Below, in pieces: positions 15,637 through 23,007 of a stretch of 32,844 nt of DNA (position 1 is its first letter; each line of letters begins with the position of its first letter). The DNA is taken from positions 1 through 32,844 of the forward strand of contig CAXTTV010000031.1 in NCBI GenBank assembly GCA_964247295.1, written 5' to 3'. Both the position numbers and the translations under genes were made by a program. This DNA comes from CAXTTV01 sp964247295. GTDB taxonomy: Bacteria > Chloroflexota > Ktedonobacteria > Ktedonobacterales > Ktedonobacteraceae. Under the pieces are notes generated by a model that worked only from the letters and a program-made list of their open reading frames with translations, ran no database searches and was not told the DNA's origin.

Positions 15637-16428
15637 ATGTCTAAACGCAAACAATTACGTCAGAACGATGAGGTTGAGGAGCTAGAAATACTGGCCACTC
15701 GGGATTCTGTGCAATCAACCCTGGATTACTTTTTCGCGGAAGGCTTGATCTCTAAGGTGCTTTATACGGTGAAGAGCGGCAAGGAGGCGACGGTCTATTG
15801 CTGTCAGGCCCAACCCTCAACTGGCTACGATCTGCTGGCGGCAAAAACCTACAGGTCCCGCCATAATCGCGGCTTTAAGAACGACGCGATCTATCAGGAG
15901 GGGCGGGTGATTACTGAGGGGCATGTGCGGCGCGCGGTCCAGAATAAATCCGTTTTTGGGCGCGAGGTCCAGTTCGCGATGTGGGTGAACTATGAATTTG
16001 AGACGCTTAAAGCTCTCTCCAAAGCTGGAGCCGATACCCCACGTCCGATCGCGAAAACCAACACAACAATTCTGATGGAGTATTATGGCGATCATGAGGA
16101 GGCAGCGCCCTCTTTACAATTAACGGAGTTGACCGAGAAGCAGGTTCAGCCGGCCTTTAACCGCATCCTTGCCAATATCGAGCTCTGGCTGGCCCACAAT
16201 TATGTCCACGGCGATCTCTCGGCCTACAATATCCTGTATTGGCAGGATCAGGCGCGAATCATCGACTTTCCTCAGGCGGTTGATCCTCGATTCAATTCCA
16301 ATGCCTTTGCGTTGCTGAACCGGGACCTTGAGAATGTCTGCCAGTACTTTGCCCGGTATGGCCTGGAAGCGGACGCGGACAGGATCGCCCGTCGCCTCTG
16401 GTACCAATTTACCAATGCTCAGCTATAG
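15637..16428 (+). CDS. RIO-type serine/threonine kinase-like protein
   Basis: A 263-residue protein with the compact RIO1-like kinase core. The P-loop-like sequence is TVKSGKEATVY (44-54), the ATP-anchoring lysine is in LLAAKTYRS (Lys70), the catalytic loop is YVHGDLSAYNIL (Asp193, Asn198) and the metal-binding loop is IIDFPQAVD (Asp210). All key residues are kept, so activity is likely. In eukaryotes and archaea RIO kinases act in small-subunit ribosome maturation; the bacterial substrate is not known. An AAGGAG lies about 12 bases before the ATG. Two terminators and a leader ORF lie upstream, and a MITE-like repeat follows the stop. Confidence 0.9.
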   Translation: MSKRKQLRQNDEVEELEILATRDSVQSTLDYFFAEGLISKVLYTVKSGKEATVYCCQAQPSTGYDLLAAKTYRSRHNRGFKNDAIYQEGRVITEGHVRRAVQNKSVFGREVQFAMWVNYEFETLKALSKAGADTPRPIAKTNTTILMEYYGDHEEAAPSLQLTELTEKQVQPAFNRILANIELWLAHNYVHGDLSAYNILYWQDQARIIDFPQAVDPRFNSNAFALLNRDLENVCQYFARYGLEADADRIARRLWYQFTNAQL

Positions 16429-16437
16429 ACCAGAGGG

Positions 16438-16742
16438 GAGTCGCTTGCGACTCTGTTAAGAAAAGAAAGGAACAGGGACATCAGAGGGAGGTGAGGCTTC
16501 GTAGATCGGGTCACGTGTGGGCCCGTGGCGAGGAGACGCACCACCTGTCCCCTGAGAAGCCGAACTATTCAAAAGCCTGGGAGACGGTGGACCATTGTTG
16601 CCCATTCCCCTGGACCATGAGGGTGATGCTCCTGATGTGAGAGCTTCCCGTTCCCACGGGCCCACACGTGACCCGATCTACCTCATGCGAGTTCCCTTTT
16701 CTCTCCAGGAGCCTCTTTTCCTTTTCCTAACAGATTCGCTTG
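16438..16742. mobile_element. MITE-like interspersed repeat, copy C (most complete)
   Basis: A non-coding 305-bp palindromic element. Its ends (cttgcgactctgttaagaaaag at 16444 onward; cttttcctaacagattcgcttg to 16742) are inverted repeats with a few mismatches. Inside, 16501-16528 and 16654-16681 are a perfect 28-bp inverted repeat (begins gtagatcgggtcacgtgtgg). A small palindrome, gagtcgcttgcgactc, marks the left end. Shorter relatives lie at 910-1019, 2621-2801 and 25511-25529. The rest of the gap to 16868 has no other clear feature. Confidence 0.65.
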
Positions 16743-16868
16743 TTTACGGAGATGATCAGCCTCCTGTGGGACCACGAAGACGATCAGCATGGGGAGGCGG
16801 AGGCCCGCCCACGTGTGGCGGTTGCGAAGGGGGTCGGGCCTGTTCCTTTCGGCGGATAAACCTCCGCG

Positions 16869-17600
16869 CTATAAGAATAATTTGCCCTCGTGCGGGCGGT
16901 CCTTCGGGGCGAATACCGTTTCCAGACCAGCCCACCGCTCTCGCAACATGCCCGAGAGGGCCCGCAATCCCCACTCTTCGCCGGCGGCGTGCCCAACAAT
17001 CAAGACATTCATCCGGGTATCCTCAACCGCTCGCTTAGCAGAGGGGCGATACTCACCGGTCACGTAGGTCTCTACGCCACGTTCAGCGGCCTCTCGAACC
17101 AGTTTGTCAGACATCCCACCGACAATCCCAACCCGCTCAAAGCTATCCCCAAACTGGTGTGAGACGGTCGGGCGGGTCTCGAAGATCTCCTCCAGACTCT
17201 CTACAAAATCGTTCAGTTGGGTCTTGCCCAGGCTCCCAACCATCCCCAGGGGCGCGCCATCACGGTGGCCGAAATCTCCGATCTCTCGCATCCCCATGAC
17301 TTCCGCCAGGCGATGATTCAGGCCAAAGGTCAGTGTAAAATCAAAGGCCAGATGATAGGCCACCACTCCGAGATCTGGCGGAAGCTCCTGCCTATCCAAG
17401 CGCCATGGGCGATGCAAAAATAATGCGTCCAGTTGACGATGACGAACCCATTCGCCGATCCCATGCCAGGGCTCAAGGGCCAGCCCGATCCGCTCAATCG
17501 GCCTTTGAGACGCTCGATAGACCCCATTTTGATCATCGGCGGCAAACAGTTCTACCCCGAGAGTACGATCCAGGTAACGCGCGATCGCCCCCAGCTCCAT
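16869..17600 (-). CDS. NIF3-like dinuclear-metal-centre protein (variant)
   Basis: A 243-residue protein of the NIF3/DUF34 family. Conserved landmarks: ALFLHRPW (normally a His-His pair), AYHLAFD (His and Asp ligands), VGIVGGMSD, YVTGEYRPS, and C-terminal VGHAAGEEWG (His and Glu ligands). One of the two histidines in the first motif is arginine, so the two-metal site may be altered; I cannot say whether this is a known subfamily. The biochemical role of NIF3 proteins is unsettled (annotated as GTP cyclohydrolase I type 2-like). I start at the ATG at 17600, which follows GAAAGG about 11 bases upstream, rather than ten codons earlier, where no site exists. Transcribed alone, divergent from the TIR gene. 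Confidence 0.8.
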   Translation of the reverse strand: MELGAIARYLDRTLGVELFAADDQNGVYRASQRPIERIGLALEPWHGIGEWVRHRQLDALFLHRPWRLDRQELPPDLGVVAYHLAFDFTLTFGLNHRLAEVMGMREIGDFGHRDGAPLGMVGSLGKTQLNDFVESLEEIFETRPTVSHQFGDSFERVGIVGGMSDKLVREAAERGVETYVTGEYRPSAKRAVEDTRMNVLIVGHAAGEEWGLRALSGMLRERWAGLETVFAPKDRPHEGKLFL

Positions 17601-17699
17601 AGCACACCAACCTTTCTTTACTGACAACATCTTGTTTAAAGATGTCGCGACCCGAGAGAAGGGGTATGATAAAAATTGCTTCGGTTTTCCTTCAATAAT

Positions 17700-17728
17700 T
17701 TGATATTACCCCTTCTATCTTATATAAT
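17700..17728 (+). promoter_or_regulatory. Sigma-70-like promoter of the TIR-STAND gene
   Basis: TTGATA (17700-17705), a 17-base spacer, and a consensus TATAAT (17723-17728). Transcription would begin near 17735, about 20 bases before the ATG at 17757; this rules out the upstream TTG at 17676 as the start. Confidence 0.65.
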
Positions 17729-17756
17729 TTCAATAAAAATTAATAAGAGCGCCAGG

Positions 17757-19256
17757 ATGGATGTTATGGGATTTCGCGTTTTCTGCTCCTACGCACATAA
17801 AGATGAAAAACTTTTAGAGCAGCTTCGTAGCCATTTGAGCTCCCTTAGACGCCAGAAGATTATTGAGGATTGGTACGACCGCAATATCAGTCCCAGCAAC
17901 CATTGGGCAGAGGACATTGACGCTCATTGGAATAATGCTCATATCGTATTTCTGCTCGTCAGCCCATATTTTGTGGATTCCGATTACTGTTATAGCATTG
18001 AGATGGTACGGGCCCTGGAACGCGAAAAGGCTGGCGAGGCTCGGGTGATTCCAATTATTGCCCGCCCGGTTGACTGGCAGGGATTGCCCTTCTCTTATCT
18101 TCAGGCCTTACCGAGAGATGCAGATCCAATCTCGCTGGCGCGTAACCGCGATCAGGCGTTTGCTCAGGTTACCTCTCAGATCCGCTCCTTGATTGAAAAA
18201 CTTCCCCCGGCTGATACTTTCTCCCATTCCACTACATCCCTATGGACGGTCCCTTTTTCCCGTAACCCCCGCTTTATCGACCGTGAAGATATCTTACAGC
18301 AACTTCGCGCAACCCTAACGTTAAGAAGGATTCCCACTCTTATTTCGTATCATCAAAGCATTTCTAGCGGCATTGGCAAAACGCAGATCGCTGTTGAGTA
18401 TGCTTATCGCCAGCGGGAGCAATACAAAGGAATCTTCTGGATTCATGGAGATAAAAAGGAGAATATAGAGAATGATTTTATTGGCCTTGCCAGGAAGCTT
18501 GAGCTCCCAGAACAGGAATTCGGGTTCCCCGAAATAGTGATCCCGGCGGTGAAGCGCTGGTTTAACGAGCACCCCGGCTGGCTCCTGATTTTCGACAATG
18601 TCGAGAACCTTGTGCTAATTGATTCTTATCTGCCGGAGAAAACCGCCGGGCATATTTTGATTGTGACAAATGACTACTCTGATCACAAAATCCCGACAGT
18701 GAAGGTGGACGTTTTAGATCCTGAGAACGCTTCATTGATGCTCTTAGATTACGCAGGGCGGTTAAAAGAAGAGCAACTGTTATCTCAGCCCACAAGTGAT
18801 AAAGAGGCGGAAAAGCTTGCCCAGATTATTGAAAAGCTTGGGAGGCATCCATTAGCGCTACTTACAAACGGAAACGCAATTAAGGTAAAGGCCCGAACGT
18901 TGGACCAACTACTGACCTTCTATCAAGATAATGACTCTTCCTCCGAGTCATCCGAGTCGTCCACTGAAAAAGCGATCTCCGCAAGTTTAGATCTATCTTT
19001 CGGTACGCTCACATACATGAATCCACTGGCACCTACCTTTTTAGATATTTGCGCCTGTCTGGCACCTGATAATATTCCCGAAGAGCTTTTTATTGATGGG
19101 GCATATGAGTTGGGACGCCGTTTCGTGGGAGACCGAGAAGAGGTCGTCGAAAAGGTCAACGGTGTAATTAGCGACCTTCAAAGCTACTCTTTGATCCAGA
19201 GGGACGCGACAACACAAACATTGACAATCCATCGGGCGGTACAGGCAGAAATATGA
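17757..19256 (+). CDS. TIR domain NB-ARC protein, N-terminal piece of the broken STAND gene
   Basis: 499 residues before the TGA. The TIR domain starts FRVFCSYAHKDE (6-17), with SPYFVDSDYCYSIEM holding the presumed NADase glutamate Glu82, and GEARVIPIIARPVDW after it; active bacterial TIRs cleave NAD+ on activation. The NB-ARC-like ATPase begins at NPRFIDRED (about 170). The P-loop reads ISSGIGKTQ with GKT at 207-209, and the usual first glycine (GLGGIGKT) is isoleucine. Walker B is LLIFDNV (276-282). A Ser/Glu-rich linker near 405-420 separates a winged-helix-like part ending HRAVQAEI. Translated alone it would lack the TPR sensor. Family use in anti-phage defence is known; activity here is doubtful. 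Confidence 0.75.
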   Translation: MDVMGFRVFCSYAHKDEKLLEQLRSHLSSLRRQKIIEDWYDRNISPSNHWAEDIDAHWNNAHIVFLLVSPYFVDSDYCYSIEMVRALEREKAGEARVIPIIARPVDWQGLPFSYLQALPRDADPISLARNRDQAFAQVTSQIRSLIEKLPPADTFSHSTTSLWTVPFSRNPRFIDREDILQQLRATLTLRRIPTLISYHQSISSGIGKTQIAVEYAYRQREQYKGIFWIHGDKKENIENDFIGLARKLELPEQEFGFPEIVIPAVKRWFNEHPGWLLIFDNVENLVLIDSYLPEKTAGHILIVTNDYSDHKIPTVKVDVLDPENASLMLLDYAGRLKEEQLLSQPTSDKEAEKLAQIIEKLGRHPLALLTNGNAIKVKARTLDQLLTFYQDNDSSSESSESSTEKAISASLDLSFGTLTYMNPLAPTFLDICACLAPDNIPEELFIDGAYELGRRFVGDREEVVEKVNGVISDLQSYSLIQRDATTQTLTIHRAVQAEI

Positions 19257-19262
19257 GCGCGA

Positions 19263-19718
19263 ATGGATAAGCGAGTTCGACAATTTATGCCAGAATGGAC
19301 GATCAGGGCACTTTGGAGAATCTTTCCACCCGTCAAGTTTACTAACTGGTCAACGTGCCAACGCCTGCTCCCGCATGTGCTGGCCTGCACAGAACTTGTT
19401 AAAAATGCAGAAGTGCATATTCCTAACACTGTAGCTCTGCTCTTAAGTGCTGGCTGGTATGTCCAAAGGCGACATGCAAATTATAGTACAGCAAAGAAGC
19501 TTTATCAGCAGGCCCTTGACACTGCTCTTTGGCTCTATCCCGATGGGCATAGACTTGTAGCTGAAGCTTATAGTTTCTTAGGCACTTTATATGATGATAT
19601 AGGTCAATCAGACCGGGCCGAAGAATTTTTGAATGAATCACTGAAAATCTATAAACAGCTTTTCGGTGACAGAAATATGGGTGTGGCTCATATTCTTCAT
19701 AAACTGGCATCTGTTTAG
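19263..19718 (+). pseudogene. Middle piece of the broken STAND gene (helical linker and first TPR)
   Basis: This 151-codon frame is in the same reading frame as the TIR-NB-ARC piece, starting at an ATG six bases after its TGA and ending at the TAG. Sequence such as CQRLLPHVLACTELV, GWYVQRR and ALWLYPDGH matches the linker between the winged helix and TPR region of STAND proteins, and is mirrored in the fragment at 20739-21356. The last part is a first TPR unit (AYSFLGTLYDDIGQ). No convincing ribosome binding site precedes the ATG, though reinitiation after the TGA is conceivable. Confidence 0.6.
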
Positions 19719-19733
19719 AGAGATCAGAAAAGA

Positions 19734-20297
19734 TTGGATGAGGCTATTGCTCTTTTCCACCAATCCATTGAGATTGTTGAAGAAAAAAGGGGTAAAGGAA
19801 CCTTTGAAATAGCTGCCACCCTTGGCAATCTCGCGAACGTCTATCTGGATCAAGGAAAAGTAGAACTGGCAGAAAAAACTTTTCAGAATGTTCTAACAAT
19901 GTATCAAAGTACCGAGCCAGATAACCCCACAATTGGAACAATCATTGGTAATTTAGGCTGCGTTTATACAAGACAAAGAAAATTTGATAAAGCGGAGGAA
20001 TTTCTTTTGAGGTCTTTAAAGATAGATGAGATAAATCTACCAGCAACGCATCCCAATCGAGCCGTCGCCCTAAACAATCTTGGAACTTTGTATCGGAAAT
20101 GGTGTAAATTTGAATTATCAGAGAACTATTATCAGAGAGCTCTAAACATTTTTGAGCAGATTTTTGGACCAGATCATCAAGAAGTGGCTACAATCCTCGA
20201 TAAACTAGCTGAAACTTATCAGCTATGGGGTAAAACAGAGGAAGCATATACAGCTAGAGCCCGCGCAAAAGCTATCCGTTCAAGATTAAACCTGTAG
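19734..20297 (+). pseudogene. C-terminal TPR piece of the broken STAND gene
   Basis: 187 codons in the same frame after the TAG. At least four TPR units of the kinesin-light-chain type are visible, with landmarks NLANVYLDQGKVELAE, NLGCVYTRQRKFDKAEEF, NLGTLYRKWCKFELSE and KLAETYQLWGKTEEAY. In intact STAND sensors this region binds the trigger and keeps the TIR inactive. The ATG at 19734 has no clear ribosome binding site, so independent translation is doubtful. Confidence 0.65.
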
Positions 20298-20308
20298 CGA
20301 AATGAAAC

Positions 20309-20342
20309 TTAAGAAGGTGGACTTTTAAAACCACCTTCTTAG
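20309..20342. terminator. Hairpin between convergent genes
   Basis: aagaaggtgg (20311-20320) and ccaccttctt (20331-20340) are perfectly complementary and extend by a further T-A pair. There is no long T run on either side, so it is terminator-like but not canonical. Confidence 0.5.
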
Positions 20343-20357
20343 ATGTCCCACTATAAC

Positions 20358-20600
20358 TCATTGATCAAAGTGATTAGCATCTCGCATCCCAGCGGTTGAA
20401 GGGTCTTCATGGAACTCCTCTTTAGCTCGTCGCTGGTTCAATAGATCTTGATACTGTTTTATCTCAGTCTCAAGCTTGCCTAGACGCTTCAGCTTTTCCT
20501 GTTCCTCCTCCCCATGTTTTGGAGTTCTCCGCACCTGTTTTGCTTCATCTTCCAGTTTGTTGATCAGGGCCTGGATCTGCTGATCATTCATGTGCTGCAT
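20358..20600 (-). CDS. DUF2630 family protein
   Basis: A small charged 80-residue helical protein that fits DUF2630: it opens with QQIQALINKLEDEAKQVR, followed by RLGKLETEIKQYQDLLNQRRAKEEF and an acidic HEDPSTAGMRDA end, the family's usual WDLLRQRRA-like segment and ED-P tail. The function of this family is unknown. It lies convergent to the broken TIR gene and shares a strand with the STAND fragment, but there is no sign of a functional link. GAGAGG lies about 11 bases before the ATG. Confidence 0.8.
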   Translation of the reverse strand: MQHMNDQQIQALINKLEDEAKQVRRTPKHGEEEQEKLKRLGKLETEIKQYQDLLNQRRAKEEFHEDPSTAGMRDANHFDQ

Positions 20601-20738
20601 AGTGTTGTCATCCTCTCTGTTCTTAGAAATAAATATCGGCGTATTTAAGTATACAATTACTATTCCCCAAAAGAGGTAGACAGACGTAGAAATAAGGAGC
20701 CAAATTTATTTGGGGGCAAAAAGTGGACGTACGTATGG

Positions 20739-21356
20739 TCAATCTGGATAGAGGCGCGTGGCGACCTTAAATGCAAGACAATGTAGTTGTTCTGCGTTCT
20801 GGTCATCGACCTCATGATTTTGTAGATACCAACCTGTGCGCAACAAGAGACCTATCATTTCTGGAATGTCTACCCATCCCTTCTCAATCGACTCCATAGA
20901 GAAAAGCACATGTGGCAGAAAACGCTTACAAAGCGCCAAGGTATAAGCAGGGCTAGCATCCACATCGGTAAAAATTTTGTAGAGTGCTTTAATCACGCGT
21001 TCAGTCCACATACGCTGCTCCTCAGTATCCATAGTGGCCTTTATATATTTGGGAGCCCACCGATGAATTGATAGCAGCCCGAAATCTGATGTTCGCCCAA
21101 CAAATCCAAATTTTGTTAGATGCCTAATGGCTTGATCAACACGATCTACAACTTCGGCGTACTCTCCTGCAAATGGAGGTCCAAGCTCTGAGGCTCCTAA
21201 AACGAAGAACTCTTCAGGGATGCATTCGCGGTCGAGAAATGTACAAAGGACCCAAATATCGTATGCCAACGAATAAGACATTTTGGTTAAGGTCAGGCAA
21301 CGCTCTAAGCCTTCCGCGAAAACTTGCTCATCATCCAGGAAATTATAAAAGTTCAT
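20739..21356 (-). pseudogene. Fragment of a second STAND protein (winged-helix and linker region)
   Basis: A 205-residue frame that aligns with the middle of the broken TIR-STAND gene: CIPEEFFVLGASELGPPFAG versus NIPEELFIDGAYELGRRFVG, SIHRW..KYIKATMD versus the HRAVQAEI-stop-ARMD region, KRFLPHVL versus QRLLPHVL, LLRTGWYLQ versus LLSAGWYVQ, and both reach a LYPD motif. It has neither TIR nor P-loop and stops before the TPR units, so it is a remnant or a stand-alone fragment. The two run in opposite directions, with DUF2630 between them. A functional small protein cannot be excluded because the frame is intact. Confidence 0.65.
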
Positions 21357-21446
21357 AGCTGCTCTACTCCATAATTTTTGTTGTTATGTACTAAAAGTAT
21401 ATGGGCAAAAAAAACAGAGCAAGTGGAAACCATTAGAACATCAGCC

Positions 21447-21477
21447 ATTTGTCACATGCATCGTCTGTGTGGCAAAT
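21447..21477. promoter_or_regulatory. Inverted repeat before the MBL hydrolase gene
   Basis: atttgtcaca (21447-21456) and tgtggcaaat (21468-21477) are complementary at 9 of 10 positions. A TATAAT follows at 21482-21487, so the repeat would overlap the -35 region; a candidate operator for the MBL gene. Confidence 0.4.
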
Positions 21478-21555
21478 AACATATAATAGAGCGAGCGTGC
21501 TCTGGTGACTTCTATGTTATTATGTTGCCTGATTGCGATAGAAAGGGACCTGTCT

Positions 21556-22527
21556 ATGCCAGATTTTCGCTATACGAAGGGCCTGCACGATCTCGGGAAT
21601 TCTACCTATGCCTACCTTCAGCCCGATGGCTCCTGGGGCTGGAGCAATGCCGGCCTGATTACCGATGGCGAGGCTTCTCTCCTGGTCGATACCCTCTATG
21701 ATCTTCCTCTGACACAAGAGATGTTGGAGACGATGCGCCGCGCGGTTCCTGCCTCTCAAAAAATTGATATGCTGCTCAATACCCATGCCAATGGGGATCA
21801 TTGCTATGGCAATCAACTGGTCTCAGGGGCGCGAATTATCGGGTCCGCGCGTACGGCCAACGAGATGGTCGAGGGGATCACTCCCGAGCGGATGGCCGGG
21901 TTGGTCCGACTGGCTCCCCAGCTTGGAGATCTGGGCGAGTATCTACTCAAGGCCTTTGGCCCCTTCAACTTCCAAGGGATTACAGTGACGCCCCCAACGG
22001 AGACATTTGAGGGCGAACTGACCCTTCACGTTGGCGCAAAAGAGGTGCGGTGCATTGAGGTCGGCCCGGCCCATACTCTCGGTGATACCCTGGTCTATAT
22101 ACCTTCCGATAAAACGATTTTTACTGGCGATATCCTTTTTATCAATGCCCATCCAATTATGTGGGTCGGCCCCACGCGCAACTGGCTTCGGGCCTGCGAG
22201 CGCATTCTGGATCTGGATGTGGAGACGATCGTGCCCGGCCATGGTCCAATTACCGATAAGCAGGGGGTTCGCGAAGTGAAGGGCTATTTTGAGTATATTT
22301 ACGCGGAGGCGCGCAAGCGCTTCGAGGCCGGGATGCCGGCGGAGGCCGCCGCGAAGGATATTCCGCTGGATCGCTATTCATCCTGGTCGGAGGGGGAGCG
22401 GATCGCCGTAAATGTCGCGACAATTTATCGCGAGTTCGCGCAACCAGCGACCGAACCAGACATCATCAGCCTGTTCGCGCAGATGGCCGCGTTGGCACCT
22501 CAACCACCACAAAAAGAGGCACCATAA
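21556..22527 (+). CDS. Metallo-beta-lactamase-fold hydrolase
   Basis: A 323-residue soluble MBL-fold enzyme. The first metal motif is THANGDHCYGN (His77, Asn79 in place of the usual second His, Asp81, His82), followed by GPAHTLGDTLVYIP (third-His region), FTGDILFI (bridging Asp) and VPGHGPI (last His). The Asn in HxNxDH is seen in a subset of the superfamily and may change metal use. The remaining C-terminal part is helical. The substrate is unknown; the family covers lactonases, glyoxalases and others. An A/G-rich GAAAGGGA site precedes the ATG at 21556, so I reject the start 17 codons upstream. Converges on the DUF427 gene. Confidence 0.8.
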   Translation: MPDFRYTKGLHDLGNSTYAYLQPDGSWGWSNAGLITDGEASLLVDTLYDLPLTQEMLETMRRAVPASQKIDMLLNTHANGDHCYGNQLVSGARIIGSARTANEMVEGITPERMAGLVRLAPQLGDLGEYLLKAFGPFNFQGITVTPPTETFEGELTLHVGAKEVRCIEVGPAHTLGDTLVYIPSDKTIFTGDILFINAHPIMWVGPTRNWLRACERILDLDVETIVPGHGPITDKQGVREVKGYFEYIYAEARKRFEAGMPAEAAAKDIPLDRYSSWSEGERIAVNVATIYREFAQPATEPDIISLFAQMAALAPQPPQKEAP

Positions 22528-22548
22528 GCTTTTGGGTTTATGGTGCCT
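22511..22548 (-). terminator. Terminator for the DUF427 gene, inside the end of the MBL gene
   Basis: aggcaccata (22517-22526) and tatggtgcct (22539-22548) are perfectly complementary. Read on the minus strand the stem is followed by CTTTTTG, so it serves the DUF427 gene, and the last codons of the MBL gene lie in the stem. A second hairpin at 22560-22581 (aggggcga/tcgcccct) lies between the two genes. Confidence 0.7.
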
Positions 22549-22601
22549 TGTCGTCAGGAAGGGGCGAAGTTGCTCGCCCCTCGGGCTTAACGCGATTTAA
22601 A

Positions 22602-22886
22602 TTAGACTTCTACTTGAACGCCTTTCCAAAAGGCCACGTAGTCTTTGATCTGTTTGGCCGCGTCTTTCGGAGCAGGATAGAACCAGGCGGCGTCCTTGTT
22701 TTCTTTGCCATCTACGGAAACAGTATAATAACTGGCCTCACCCTTCCAGGGGCAGGTGCTGTGTGTATCGCTCGATGTAAAATACTCGCGCTTCACAGAG
22801 TTGGGCGGAAAGTATTGATTTCCTTCCACAACCTCACAGTTATCACTTTCGGCCAGAACGGTTCCATTCCATGTTGCCTTTGCCAT
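22602..22886 (-). CDS. DUF427 domain protein
   Basis: A 94-residue protein matching DUF427: it opens AKATWNGTVLAESDNCEVVEGNQYFP, has the diagnostic CPWKGEASYYTV and ends with DYVAFWKGVQVEV, the complete length of the single-domain members. Its function is unknown; it is often found near small-molecule metabolism genes. The ATG at 22886 follows AGGAGCAAGAGATC; the frame is open 34 codons further but that part is not conserved. Terminated by the hairpin at 22511-22548. Confidence 0.9.
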   Translation of the reverse strand: MAKATWNGTVLAESDNCEVVEGNQYFPPNSVKREYFTSSDTHSTCPWKGEASYYTVSVDGKENKDAAWFYPAPKDAAKQIKDYVAFWKGVQVEV

Positions 22887-22948
22887 GATCTCTTGCTCCT
22901 TTTCTCTAATAGAAAAAACAGTCATCTGCCGCTTTCGCAACGTAAGCG

Positions 22949-22986
22949 GAGGCGGCCCTATATAGTAGACGATCGAGAGCCGCCTC
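22949..22986. repeat. Hairpin between the DUF427 gene and the secreted-protein pair
   Basis: gaggcggc (22949-22956) and gccgcctc (22979-22986) are perfectly complementary. It lies just after the stop of the gene at 23008 and may end transcription there, although no T run adjoins it. Confidence 0.4.
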
Positions 22987-23007
22987 AAGTGTACTTTTTC
23001 TTAGTTT

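Larger units (their letters stand above)
17757..20297 (+). pseudogene. TIR-NB-ARC-TPR STAND gene interrupted by two in-frame stop codons
   Basis: A single frame runs through 847 codons but contains TGA at 19254-19256 and TAG at 19716-19718, with no frameshift. Order: TIR (about 1-150), NB-ARC-like ATPase with winged-helix part (about 165-500), a helical linker, then kinesin-light-chain-type TPR units to the end. The TGA falls where the homologous fragment at 20739-21356 has lysine (I-stop-A-R-M-D versus I-K-A-T-M-D). The TAG falls where the neighbouring TPR units have the conserved tyrosine (LASV-stop-RDQ versus LANV-Y-LDQ). Both look like point mutations in sense codons. It is either a decaying defence gene or read through at stops. 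AT-richer than flanking genes. The pieces are also listed separately. Confidence 0.75.

Noticed and set aside
15572..15685. 37-codon ORF (begins MRYRFFSNFDF) with an AAAGGA site, overlapping the RIO kinase start
   Set aside because: It overlaps the kinase start in another frame and is likely chance; kept only as a possible coupling element.
17676..17756. Upstream TTG at 17676 as start of the TIR gene
   Set aside because: It lies upstream of the predicted promoter at 17700-17728, so it would not be on the transcript.
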